This document shows, in pieces, positions 12,201-27,200 of a stretch of 50,383 bases of DNA (positions are counted from its first letter, which is position 1; each line of letters begins with the position of its first letter). The stretch comes from an uncultured Methanobrevibacter sp. (GTDB lineage Archaea; Methanobacteriota; Methanobacteria; Methanobacteriales; Methanobacteriaceae). The DNA is taken from assembly GCF_902801725.1 (NCBI RefSeq), contig NZ_CADCJB010000010.1:1-50383 (forward strand). The letters run 5' to 3'. A model generated the notes under the pieces. That model saw only the letters and a list, made by a program, of their open reading frames with translations, ran no database searches and was not told the DNA's origin. The translations under genes were made by a program, and so were the position numbers.

Positions 12201-15200
12201 TACCATTAATAGTAACACTTACAGTACCAGTGGAATTAGCAGGAGTTAAAGTAATTACAATATCATCACCGACATTATAAACCTCTTCAACACTAATACC
12301 AATACTTGAAGTTGCTTTAACAATAGTAAATGTTGCAGTATCACTGGATCCATAATAATTATCAGACTCAGCAATTGTAGCAACAACAACATAATCATCA
12401 GTAGCATTAGCAGTGAAAGTAACTTTATTATCAGTTACAGTATAACCATTATTATTAATTTTAACAGTAGCAGTACCATTAACCGGAGTCAAAGTAACAG
12501 TTACAGTATCACCAATCACATAAACATTATCCACACCAATTACAACACTGGAAGTTGCCTTATCAACATTATAATCAACATCAACAGATTTATTAGCATA
12601 TTTACTGTCTTGATCAAATTTAACAGTAACAGATTTCGCACCAGCATCAGTCTCCTTATCTAAAGTAATAGTAGCCTTACCGCCTGAAACAGGACCAGTG
12701 TAAGACTTATCACCAATAATTACAGTCACAGTACCAGTAGCATCACTAGGCATAATAACAGTCACAACAGAACTACCACCAACAACAGTATCAGTTGCAA
12801 TAACCTCGAAATCATAAACACTAACTTTATTCACAATAACCTTATGAGCATTATCCACACTATCAGCGTATTTATCATCACCAAGATATTTAACAGCAAC
12901 ATAATAAGTATTATTAGCTAATCCTGAAACATAAACAGTAGCCTTAGAATCAACAAGACCAACACTTTGAGTCTTACCATTAACAGTCACATTAACAACA
13001 CCAGTAGCACCACTAGTAACAGTAACAACAATCTTAGCAGTCTCACCAACCTCAATAGTCACATCACTCAAACTAACAACAGAACCAAGCCTGTTAACAG
13101 TGAACTCTTCAGCAGCAGAAGCTTTACTGTTGTACTTGTCATTACCAGTGAAGTTAGCAACAACCCTCAAAGTAGCATTATTAACCGGAGTGTAATCCAA
13201 AGTAGCAAAATTAGCATTCACAACATGAACAGTATAATTAGCACCATTAATCATGAACACAACATCACCAGTAACCACTTTATTCAAGTTAGCAGTGAAA
13301 GTGACTTTATCACCAACATAAATAGTAGCAGGAGCAGTAACATCAGAAACACTAATAGTCAAATCATTCTTATTAACACTGAATTGGGCAGTAGTTGAGT
13401 AGTAATAGTATCTGTCATCACCGATGTATGCTGCAACAACAGTCTTATTGCCGTAGGTTATGGATGGGATGTAGAATGTTGCATTACCATTTGCATCAGT
13501 TACATTAGTAAATTTAATACTATTGATTTCAATAGTTACATTTTCAGTTACGTCTTTAGGTACGCTTACAACGACTTTCACAGTGTCTCCAACATAAATG
13601 CTTTCATTGTTGAATACTTTAATAGTCATTGGAAGTGAAGTTTTGTTTACTGTGAATAATGATGTGAAGTTTATGTGTTCGAATTCAGTATCATTTACTG
13701 TAGCAGTAACTGTGTAAAGTCCTGCTGTAAGGTTAAGGCTAGTAATGTTGAATGTAGCTTTATTATTTGTGAATGAAGTATTTCTGAATTTATTTCCATT
13801 TACCCAAATGACTACATCATCAACATGGTTAGGAACTTCAACAGTGATAATCTCATCGTCGCCAACAGTAATGTTCATTCCAGTTACATTAATTCCATAA
13901 GTATTAATCTTGTTAGGAGTGAATTCACGGTCCCATATAGCTTCAGTGAAGTTTTCGTTGCCGCCGTATTCCACAATGATTTGGTAAGCTTTATATTCTG
14001 TGAGAATTTGGGTTATGAAAGGTTCACCAATAAGAACGTTAGGATATAGTACTCCACCAACAGTGACATTTAACACTTTTCCTTGAATCTCATTATTAAT
14101 GTAGATTTTTACAGTAGCGTTTTCATAAACAATTCCTTCGACTATACAGTCTAAACCAGGATTTGCTTTTTTAACTTCGAATGATTTGTTTACTTTATCT
14201 GTATTGTTAATGTTGTAGACTGCATCACCGGAGTAGCTAGCATAAACTGTGTAGTTGTTAGCTCCTAAACCGGATACGATCCAATTGACTTTTCCGTTGT
14301 TGATTGGTAAAGTAATTGATTTAGTATTATTGATTCTGATTGTAATGTATCCTGTAGCAGCATTATTGATTGTTACAGTAATGTTTGCAGCTTGACCATA
14401 AACAATATCTTTAACAGTAATACCCATGGTAGTGTTTAATTTAATTACTTTGAAAGCATTTCCTGTTTTATTTACAGCAGCATGATCAACATCACCAAGG
14501 TAATAAGCTTTAGGAGTGTATTCTCCAACAGGTAAAACAATGTCTAATGTAGCAACACCTTGTTTAATATCAACTGTGTAGTTGTAATCACCGATTTCAA
14601 TTAATACTTTACCGGTAGTTACGTTAACCATTGTTACGGTAATTTTTGTAATGTTTCCTATAACCACACTGGTTGGATTTGCAACAACACTTAAGTCAGT
14701 GCCTGTTTTAGCTATTTCAAAGACAGTTCCATTAAACTGACGGGTGTAGTTTTTATCTCCATCATATCCTGCCATTACCCCATTAGTTCCAATATCCAAT
14801 ACGTTTACAAATCTGGCAACACCGTCAGCAATACTCTCTTCATATTTTTGTCCGTTGACATAAATCACTACGCTTCCGGTTGCATTTACAGGAAGTTTTA
14901 CAATAACATCATAATCATCTCTGGTTATTACGAGTGTAGGATCAGCCTTTGGAATATTAGGAGCGAATCTTTGTGACAATTTGCCATAATTTAAGTCACC
15001 AGGATACTCAACAATTGCGGAATGTTGGCCTGCAGAAAGATTATTTAATTTTAAGGTAGCTTTACCGTTAATAATATCAACAACATATGAAATGCCATCA
15101 ATTTTTATGGTTAGTTTATCTCCTAAAAGATCACTAGGAATGTTTGTTATATTCATTGTTGAATATTCGCCATACGGTTTATATTCAACTTCAGTTATTG

Positions 15201-18200
15201 TTACTTTCCAGTCAGCAGGATTTACTTTGAATTTAGTTTCATTCTCATGACGAGCATATTTTGAATCACCATTATAAATTACTTTTGCAATATATTCACC
15301 GCCAGCAAGACCTGCAATATTATCCCATACAGCAATACCATTCTGATTAATAACTGCATTACCTTTAAACTCATCATTAATGTAAATGGACACTTCACCA
15401 GTTACACCTGCCGGGAGAGATACCCTTACAGCAGCATTTTCTTTATATGTAATGTTATCAACTTTAACATCCATTATATAATCAATAGCAGGACGTACTG
15501 TAAATGAAATTTTAGTAACATTACTAGCGAAGAAAGTTGAATTTGGATAATATGTTACATTGATATTTGTGTAAGTATTAGGAACCAATCCTGAAATATT
15601 GAATTTTGCCACTCCATTATGGATATATGCAACACCGATAACACCATTAATATTTATTGCAATGAAACCAGTTGCATTTTCATTGACAGTTACATTAATC
15701 AATAAACGATCTCCGTAATAGATAGGGGTTGTTACGTTTGCAGTAATGTTTGTATTGAATTTTTTCACGTTGAATGTTGTGAAATTGATTTGATAGTCAT
15801 AGTAAGTACCGTTATTGAACATTACTGACATTGTATATTCGCCAGTGGCATTTATTACATTTCTATAAAGAGTTTCATTAATACTAACTATTTTAGTACC
15901 GTTATCCTCAAGTTTTACCTCAGCAAGCACTTCCTTACCATTTATTCTAATCCAAATATATCCGTTTTCAGTATTTGTAGCATTGGTTGTTATATTAGCG
16001 ATAATATCTTGACCATAGAATATATCATCCACTAAAATCTTAATCCAAATCGGACGTGCTTTTAAGACTGAAACAGATGTATTTGTAACACCGAAGTGGT
16101 AATTATCACCGTTATATGTAGCGGTGATTGTGTAAGTTCCGGTATGCATATGGGTTTTTGTGACATTTGCAAAAGCTATAAGCCATCTTCCATTCACAGT
16201 AGAACCATAAATAGTACCAGTTAACTCTTCACCGTCAATCATAAAGTAGACTTTCTGACCAATAATGGTGAAATTACTGTATACCCCATCATATGGAAGA
16301 GTTATTTGAGCTGTAAATGTAATGTTTTCATTAACTTCTTTACTTTGGATTATTTCAAGATTAGTGCGCATTTTAACTTTTAGAGTTCCTGCACGGTAGG
16401 TACATTTAGCCAAACCGGTATCATTACCCATGAGTAAAAATACATCCTGAATAAATGCAGCAGGACAATGCCATCTATTATATGTTAAATTATATTTTGC
16501 ACCTTGATCATATATGGTATTATTATTGTAAGTGCCTAATGAACTTACAGAAATGATAGTATTGTGATTATCATCAGTAATATTGGCGAAGAAAGTGAAA
16601 GTTTGATTCCATTCGACTTCATAAGTATCATTATTCAACATGTCCAGATAGGTTTGGGTCATTATTGTACCGTTGTTAAATATTACATAATCAAAGTTGT
16701 TTCCTTTAAGATACAATTTACCGTCGTTCCATACTGAATAATCGACAGGATTATATTTACTGTCGTAATCATTTTCAAGATAATGCATATCTTTATTTGG
16801 ATTTGGACCAGTAATGTTATTGTTGGTTAAGTACACTGTAGCCGGCCTGTAAACCCATATTGCATCCCTACCAGTAAAGTTAGAGTCAATGACAGTAGAA
16901 ATTCCATTATTAAAGTATATTGCACCACCGTAATCAACAGAAGCACCATATTCAGCAAAAGTACTGTTTTGTACAGTTACATTACCATCTATGTAAATTC
17001 CACCACCATTACCGTCAGGGGTTTTGGTGTCATAGAAAATTGAATTTTTAATTGTTGTATCATTTATGTTGATTAAATAGAATGAACCACCATTTTCAAA
17101 TGCTTTGGATTTATTTACTTTGAGTGAATCAAATGTTAAATTGGTTGAATTGATCCATGAGATAGAACCACCGCTTAAACTGGACATAGCATTACCAAAT
17201 GTTAAATTATATAATACAGAATCATTACAGTTTACTGCTGAAATGGATCCACCATTAGCGTTGGATCTAAGATTCATAAATTCTGAATTGGAAATGTATA
17301 AACCAGTTGCATTTTCCCAGTGAATAGCTCCACCTTCACCGAAAGCCTTAAGTGAAGAATCAATGTAACCTGCACCCATACCATAATCAAATATACAGTA
17401 AGCGATTGTGGTATTGTCGGCGTTATGACCTGAAATTGCACCACCGCTTATTAATGCTAATGAGAATGTGAAGTTTGTATAGGTTATCTTAGCGTTGTTA
17501 CTGTATAAAGCGATTGCACCACCGTCACCCAATGCACGGGAAGATTTGAATGAGGAATTGAATATTGTAATATTGGTTGAGTTTACACCGGCAAATATTG
17601 TACCACCATTTACTGCAATTGAGTCAATAAATGTAGTGTTTGCAATTAAACCGTTAGGACCTACCCAATCAATAGCTCCACCTTGACCATATTTAACATC
17701 AGTAACATAGTTGGTATCAAAGTGGGAGTTAAGTACTTTACAGTTTGAACTGTCTCCTCTTACATATATAGCTCCACCACTTCTGAAAGCAGTATTGTTG
17801 ATGAAAGTGTAATTGTTAATTTTGATTCCATCTACGTCTAACCATGCAAGAGCCGCACCAGCAATGTCTGCATGGTTTTTAATGAAAGTATTGTTTCCAC
17901 CGAATCCACCGGTAGCGTTAGCTTCCCTACATAATGCAGCACCATATTCACCAGCATAGTTATTTGTGAATCTAGCGTTGTTAAGACCCATCATACTAGA
18001 GTTACAGTCAATAGCACCACCGTTTTTGGTAGCTCTGTTTCCGTCAAATATATCATTGAATAATCTACTGTTACTGGAAACACCATTCAGGTAGATAGCT
18101 CCACCGTAGACAGCTTCGTTAGCTGTGAAATTAGTGTAGAATATATCACCTGCAGATGCCATCCAGTCGATAGCACCACCATGATCGCCAGCAATGTTTT

Positions 18201-21200
18201 TGTCAAATACTGAGTAGTATATTGTATTGTTCTCACCGGTACCACCTACCATGAGTGCTCCACCGTGTTGTCCTGCAGTATTTGAGTAGAATCGACTGTC
18301 ATTGACTGATACACCTTTTGCTCTTAAATTGATAGCACCACCATCGATTGTAGCGCCGTTTCTTGTAAAGGTTACATTGTTGATTTTAGTGAATCCTGAT
18401 TCTACACCTGCAGCAATAGCACCTCCAACGTCTGCATGGTTGTTAGTAAATATTGAATGTATGATTGTTGCGTTGTTAGCATTGATGTCGATAGCTCCAC
18501 CAATTCTTAAACCATCACCAGTTACATTGTTACCTGTGAATATACAATTTTCAACAATACAGAAGTCACTGTAGTTACCTACATAGATTGCTCCACCTCT
18601 TTCACCGGCAGTGTTGTCTGTGAAGTTATAGTAATTAATGTGAATGTTTTGAACACCAAGCCATGCAAGAGCCGCACCGGCAATGCCCGCATGGTTGTAA
18701 TTGAATACGTTATGGTGTCCATGACCATATCTTGCACCGGATTCCCTACATAAAGCTGCACCGTATTCACCAGCATAGTTATGTTCAAATGTTAAATTGT
18801 AAATTCCAACATATTCAGCATTACAGTCAATAGCACCACCGTTTTTGGTAGCATTATTGTAAGTGAATTTTGTATTGGTAATATTGGTATAATTTGATCT
18901 TCCGTTTAAGTAGATACCTCCACCGTAAACTGCAGAGTTTCTGGTGAATGTGGAATTGACAATTTCACCTTCATGAGCAATCCAATAAACACCAGCACCA
19001 TAACCGGTTGCAATATTTCCATCGAACAGTGATTCATGTATTTTATTTTCAGTACCTACACCGCCGACATATATTGCACTACCGTTAATAGCACCATTGT
19101 TATAGAATTTACCGTCATCAATATGTACGCCTGAAGCATGTAAGTTAATAGCTCCACCACGTTCATAAGCAGTATTGGATGAAAATACAGTATGATTAAA
19201 TATAGTATTACCTGAACCTGCACCTATATATATTCCTCCTCCTAATCTGGCTTTGCCTCCGGTAAAGCTTGTGTTTACAATAGTTGCGTTAGATGCAAAA
19301 ATGGACATTGCTCCACCAGTACCTAAAGTAGAATCAAGATCTTCTTGAGTAATATAATAGAATATTGTTTCAGTAGCCTCTACATCTGTGGTTAAAGCTT
19401 TGGAAGGGTCAATGGTAGATTCAGTTCTATAAATCATGCGTGTGCCATCCCATGCTGTCCAAGCGAATTGTTCACCACCAATCCAACCATTTGTTTTATT
19501 GGTTACATAGTTATTTTCAAATTCACATTCAATAACAGAACAGTTATGGCTGGTCGGACTTACATAAATAGCACCGCCGGCAACATCAGCATAATTATTA
19601 ATGAAGGTATAATTTGTAATCTTAATACCAATAGATCCCATCCATCCTAAAGCTGCACCAGCAACAATAGCATGATTATTTTTGAAAGTGTTATTGGCAC
19701 CGGAACCACTTTTTGCATTAGTTTCCCTACATAAAGCAGCACCAAATTGTGCAACATTACCGTCAAACACAGTATTTAATAAAACCATTGTAGATGCATT
19801 ACAGTCAATAGCACCACCATCATATTTAGCATGGTTTTCTTCAAATACACAATTTTCAATTCTACTGTCAATTGAATTTTTACCAAAGTATACTCCACCA
19901 CCATAATCAGCATGGTTATCGGTAAATCGGGTATCAATAATAGTACCTGAAGAAGCAACCCAGTCAATAGCTCCACCAAGACCATCCATTGCTGTTTCAT
20001 TACTACTTATAGCATTATTTCCTTCGAAAACAGACCCATATATATAATTATCAGTACCTACACCGCCGACATATAATGCTCCACCTTTATTAGCATTGTT
20101 GTTGTAGAAGTTGGATGCATTTACAGTAACTGAAGATGCGACAATACTAATTGCACCACCAGTAAAGACTGCAACATTATCACGGAAAGTGGATTTGGTA
20201 ACATTGATTTCACCAGAACCCTCACCTACATACATTGCACCACCTTCATACGCACGGTTGTTAGTGAAAATTGAATTATAGACAGTACCTTTTTCTGAAT
20301 ACCATTCAATAGCACCACCATGACCGTTTACAGCATTTTCCACCCAATTGTTGTCAAAGACACAATTAAGTATTTCACAATTTAAACTGCCTTCACCGAC
20401 ATAAATTGCTCCTCCACTATAACCTACATGGTTATTATAGAAGTGATAATCATCTATGGAAATACGTGTTGCATTTATCCATGCAAGTGCAGCACCAGCA
20501 TATTGCGCATAGTTACTAATGAAAGTATTGTTTTTACCATGACCTGCAGTAGCATTGATTTCCCTACATAAAGCCGCACCCATATATGCGAAGTTTTCTT
20601 TGAATGTAGTATTGAATAATCCCATTTTGGAAGCATTACAGTCTATAGCTCCACCATTAGTGACTGCAGTATTATATACAAATGTTGTATTTATAATCAG
20701 ACAATTTGGAGCGGTAACATTATAATATATTCCTCCACCAATTTTTGCAGTATTGTTATCAACAATTGAATTGGACAGGGTACCGTTTGCTCCAGCCCAG
20801 TATATGGCTCCTCCCTTATTACCATCATGATACATAGGGTCACCATAAGTACCATTGGCATTACCTCCAACCAATACGACATTATCAATAGTAATATTTG
20901 AAGAGGTAATGTAGAATATTCTTGAATATCCTGCTGCATCAATACGCCATCCTTGACCATGGATTGTGAATGGGTGAGTAATATTTGTTAAATTAATGCA
21001 TCTGTCATCCATATCTATTGTTGATCCTTGGTATTCTGGGGTGAAAGTGAAAGCCCTATTTAAATAAATCTCATTTTCGCCACGTTCAAGAGCATCCTCA
21101 ATTAATTGTTGAAGGAGTTTGAACGGACCCATAATCTTACCGTGAGCTTGTGCAACTGAAGAATTTACTTTATACATATAATTAGCATCTTCAAATGAAA

Positions 21201-24200
21201 CAGTAATATTATAGTATTGGTCAGTCATAAGGGTATCGAAACCTACATATAACATTCCATCCCTATAATGAGTTTCGATGTTAGATGAATTTACAATTAC
21301 AGTTCGGATTACCTCATGAGTAGTTGCATTGGTTAACTTCACAACAAACCTAAGCTTATAATTTTCATACCAGTTTCTAGGAGCATCAAGATAAACAGCA
21401 ATAAATGGAGATTCCCTATCAGAAACAACCTTGATAAGGAACATATAATCATAGTTATCTTCAAATAATGATTTGGAAATAATTTCAATATTGGTATCAT
21501 TTGTTCTAACAGTAGTTCTTCCTCCACTTACTGGAATACCAATTCCATCAAAGTTATTATAATCTCTGTATTTGTTAACCCCAGAATTAGTGACATACAA
21601 AACAGCAGCACCATTATAAATAGCAATGTTTTTAAGGAAAGTACAATTTAGTATTTTAAGATAATCATCTGTACTGGATGTACCACCATAATAAACAGCA
21701 CCACCATTTTTAGCATATGAATCTGTAAATGATGAATCTTCAATATTTGCTTTTTTTACGCCTTCTTTGACATAAACAGCACCACCATCTCCGGTCGCTT
21801 TGTTTCCTTCGAAAATACAACTGATAATTTTTTGATTATCATTTTCAACATAAATGGCTGCACCTTCTGCAGTAGCGGTATTATTAATGAACTTACAATC
21901 ATGAATATTATAATCGGAACTACCTGTAAATCCGGAATATATTGCACCACCCTGGGCGGCATCGTTTCCTGTGAAATTTGAAGAACCTATATCAACAGCA
22001 TAACTACTTTTAATAATGAAAATAGCACCACCCTTATATGTAGCACTATTATTTATGAAATTATTCTTAGATGTTTTTACCTTATAATTAGCATTAACAT
22101 AAATAGCACCACCATTTGCTGCGGAATTATTTATGAAATTATTGTCTGAAACAGTAGCTATGTCCGCATTAGGATTAGTGACATTAGGGATATATATTGC
22201 ACCACCATCTCTAGTTGCTGAATTATTTATGAAAGTCATGTCTTGAATTGTGACCTTTTGTTTATTCCAGTATAATCCACCACCATTTAATGCTGAGTTA
22301 TTTATGAAAGTCAAATTAGTGTATGTCATAACAACATCAGTAAGATATATTCCTCCACCATTACGTGATGCCTCACTATTAGAAATCTTGAAATTATTCG
22401 CAGTAAATGCCTTACCAGCATAAATACTTCCACCGTCACCACATTCATCACCACCAAATATGGCTTTATTACCATCAAAAGTAGCATTGGTCATAGTACA
22501 AGAAGTAATTGAGCTATGAATAGTGATACCTCCACCAAAGTTAGCAGTATTGTTTATGAATGTAGCATTTATGATTGAAATTTTATTAACAGATTTTAAT
22601 AAAATTGCTCCACCACCTAAGTCATTATCACCATCTTTTGTATTACCATAAGCAGTGTTATTTATAAATGTGTTGTTTATTAAGAAAAATCCAGATCCCT
22701 GAGTATTACCAGTTTGCAAGTATAATGCACCGGCTTCCCTTAAAGACCAGCAATTTTGGAATATATTGTTACTAATAGTAAAATTCTGACCCGGTCTTGC
22801 GTACATTACTCCTCCCTGAACCCAAGTACCTTCAGGTTTGGAAGAAGTAGCAAAATTTCCATCAAAAAGACAGTTATCAAGGAAAAGATGACTACTTTTA
22901 TCCCATAAAATAGCTCCACCATCAGCCTTACCAGTAAGGGAGCGGACTGAATTATTGAAGAACTTGGAATAGCTTATACCACAGTAAGATCCACCTTCTC
23001 CGAAATAGATGGCTCCTCCTCCTTTAGTAGAATGTCCTGGGTCTGCATAAGCAGTATTATTATCAAAAATACAACCTTTTACATAATCGTATTTTGCTGC
23101 ACTCCAGAAGAGAGCTCCACCATCAGATTTTGCAACATTATTTGTGAAGTTAGAATAATAAACATTACAATGTTCACCTGTAGAATAGAAAGCTCCACCA
23201 TCATGATTTGAATAACCGTTATCCAAGGAGGAGTTATAAACATTACAATAGTGACCTTTCAAATAAAGAATACCTCCCTGATAAGCAGCAGAATTTGTGA
23301 AATTGGAACCTATAATCTCAGCATTGTTACCCTCAATAAAAATCGCACCACCTAAATTATTAGCACTATAAGAAGTTGGGGAGACTCTTGCAAAGGTTAG
23401 GTTAAATGTGGAATTTTTGACAGTAGCATGGGTACCTTTAATATAAATGGATCCACCTTGACCGTTAGGTGATTGTGAAATAGTTGAATTAATACCTGAA
23501 ATTTCAGTATTTTGACCACCAACATAGATAGCACCACCATTACCGTGAATCGCAATAGTAATATTGAAGTTTGAATCAATTATAGAAGCTAAGTTACCTT
23601 GAACGTAAATAGCACCACCGTTACCTTCTTTGTGAGCTCCAGATTTAATATAACCTGTAGCATTGGATTTACCGAAACTGGATTTCTCAATTATTGCATT
23701 ATTTCCTGCAATATATACAGCACCACCATTATAATCAGCGGAAGTCATTGAAATAGAAGAACCATTAATAACAGTATTAGCACCATATACATAAATAGCA
23801 CCACCTGTCTGTGCATGGGCCTGTTTCATAGTGGAATCTATAACTTTTGCATCTGCACCTTTAATATAAATAACACCTCCATAAAGGGTAGTGTTACTCT
23901 TAGATATGTCTGCTCCTTTAATGGTTGTATTAGTACCTTCAATATAAATTGCACCACCATCTTTTTCTGAGAAACACATGGTTAAGTTAGTGCCTGAAAC
24001 GAAGGAATTATCACCTTCAATATACAATCCACCACCATCTTGAGTGGAATTGGTCAATGAAATGAAAGAATCAAGAACTTTGGAATCATCACCTTCAATA
24101 TAAATTGCACCACCATTTACAGCAAAGCTCATTTCAGCAATAATTCCTTTGATGGTAACATTGTTACCTTGGATGTACATGAGTCCTCCTTCTTTACCGT

Positions 24201-27200
24201 TTGCCCTAATGAAAGTGGAATTTATAACATGGGAATTGTCACCTAATATGTAAATTGCACCTCCACCAGTGGTGTAAGTCTTACCTGTTTCCACTACTGT
24301 TTGGGAAACGTTATTTCTATCGAATGATGAATGTGAAATGGTAACGTTGTTACCTGTAGCGAATATTGCTCCTCCAGCAATCAAAGCACCGGACATTGTG
24401 AAACTGGATTTTGTAAGTGTTACATGGTTACCGTTAATGGAAATTGCACCACCGTTTGAGTGTGAATCGCCTAAACTTATTCCTTTGTTATCGAAACAGG
24501 TAATATTGGATATGTAACCGTAATCTCCTCTCCAGTTGATTGCACCACCATCGTCTCCAGCGATACTGTGTTTGAAAGTGGAATTGTATACATTACAGTG
24601 AATACCATCTACATATAATGCACCACCATCTTCAGTAGCGTTACAGAATTCAAAACTACATTCAGTAATTATAGTTCTGTTACCGATAAGCTTGATTGCA
24701 CCTGCATTGTTAGGTGAATAACATCTGACAAATGAAGTATTTGTAATGTTTACGTCATTACCTGTTACAAATATTGCTCCACCGTCAGTTTCATTAAGTT
24801 TTGCTTTTTCAGTTGTATTTGCAAACAGTCCTCCTAAAATAAATTTGGAATCTGAAACAGTAATGTTTGAACCGGTAAGACAGATTGTACCACCTTTACT
24901 GGTTGAACCGAATCTACCTAAACCAGTGTTATTGTAGAATGTGGAACCGTATACTGAACAGTAATCGGAACCGTGGTCAAAGTTAATTGCACCACCATCG
25001 TCGTATACCGTATTGTTTTCAAATATAGAGTTTATAATGGTGTTGTTAGTGGAACCTTGGTCAAAGTTGATTGCACCACCATTACGGCGAGCGAGGTTGT
25101 AGTAGAATTTGGAGTCAATAATTTTACAGTTGGTTGCATATACATCAAATGCAATTGCTCCACCGTGACCGGTTAATTTAAGATCAAGCTCTGTATCCTT
25201 ATTAGAGTCATTTCTTTCCTGAGTATAATTTTTCCAGGTGTTATTTGCAATACCTTTTGCATAGTTGTTAATAAAGGTACATAATTCAAATGTTACATTG
25301 GTGTTATCCTGCAAGAACACTGCTCCTCCACGACCAACTGAAGTACAGTTTATGAAAGTAGCATTGTAGATGTATTCGTGATCACCTGTAAACATGATAG
25401 CACCAGCGTCACCACCAGTAGTGTTAGTATCCCAGTGACTTGCATCCCAACCGGCATATTTTACTCTGCCGTCTTTACTTTGTTTTAATGCGCCACCATT
25501 GTTGGTAGCATTAATTATTCTAATATTTTCCATTCTACCATAGTCACCGTCATAGTAGATAGCACCGGCTGAACGTGCCGCACGAGTATTGTTAAATGTA
25601 CAGTTGATTACTTTACCGTAGTTAGCACCTGCTAACCAGTCAAGACCTCCACCGTTTGTACCGGAAGTATCATTTTCGAAATAGGAATTTTGGAAAGTAA
25701 TATTATCGGAACCGGTCATGTAAGCTCCACCACCACGACGAGCAGAATTGGAGTCAATAAATCTACAGTTATCTACAAGACCGTTGTCTCCTCTCCAAAA
25801 GATTGTTCCACCGTTTCCACCGAAGTACTCATCTGTAGCCCAGTCAACAGTAGATGGTCCGGTTTCAGTTGTGAATTCTATTGCATTCCAAGCTGTACCA
25901 TTATATACCCACATTGTATAATTAGCACTACGATTGGTAACAGGGTTATGTCCTTGATACTGAATATATATTTCTTTATCTGCAGGGATATGAGGAGGTA
26001 TATCTGTTCCATTAAGTTTCAATTGATCAAGACTTGTTATATCAACAATATCCCTGTTAATATCTGTACCCAATGCAGCGTTATTAGTAAAGTTACAGTC
26101 TTTCATATTTCCATTTGTACCGTCAAATGAAATTGCACCACCTGAACGGTATGCAGTGTTGTCATCAAATGAAGTATTCAATACATAAGCATTGGATGAA
26201 CCTTTACCGAAACTTATTGCACCTCCAAGGCGTACTGCAGTATTGTTAAGGAATTTGCTGTTTTTGATTGTACCGTTGGTTGCACCTACATCAAATGCAA
26301 TTGCACCACCATAACCGGTTAACCATAGGTTCAATCCTGAACTAATATCCTTATCATCATTGAATGTGTTAAGTGCTTTACCTGATGCGATGTTGTTTTC
26401 AAATTTACATGAATCAAATGTTACGTTATGGTTATCCTGTAAGAACACAGCTCCTCCACGACCGGAAGCATTACAGTTAGTGAATGTTACATTGTAAACA
26501 TTAATGAATGAACCTGTATACATAATAGCACCAGCGTCACCACCAGTAGTATTTGTATCCCAGTGGCTGGAGTCCCATCCAGCATAAGTTATTAAATCAC
26601 CTTTACTTGTTCTGAATGATGAGTTTCCACCATTGGATTTGGTATTTATAATAGTGATGTTTTGCATGTCACCATACCAACCGTCGTAGTAGATAGCACC
26701 AGCTGAACGTGCAGCTTGAGTACCGTTGAAAATACAGTTGTAAATCTTACCGTAGTTAGCACCTGCCAACCAGTCTACTCCTCCACCGTTGGTACCTGAA
26801 GTACAGTTTATGAAAGTACAGTTATCGTATTTTACATAGTCACAACCGGTCATGTAAGCTCCACCACCACGACGAGCGGAGTTGGAATCTATGAAAGTAC
26901 AGTTGTATACATCACCAAGGTCACCACTCCAGAGGATAGTACCACCGTCACCACCGAAGTACTGATCTATTGCCCAGTCAACCGGGGAAATGATTGATTC
27001 AGATACATTAATATCAATTGAATCTAATTCCTTCCAGGAATATCCAGTACCATTAGGATTGATGACAAAGTAAGAGTGGAAATGAAGAAGACCATTATAA
27101 GTATAATTAAATACGACTAATTTGTCTACATAAGGGGATGGGTCAAGAGGCATTGAACTATTTTGAAGAACAACAATATCACCTAAGATTAATGTTCCAT

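Noticed and set aside
12967-13398. Plus-strand open frame of 143 codons, rich in Ser, Thr, Asn
   Set aside because: It is the antisense of Ig-like domains of ALP2; composition follows from the repeats and there is no ribosome site or homology.
25690-26130. Plus-strand open frame of 146 codons inside ALP2
   Set aside because: Antisense shadow of beta-helix coding sequence, low-complexity translation, no start signals.
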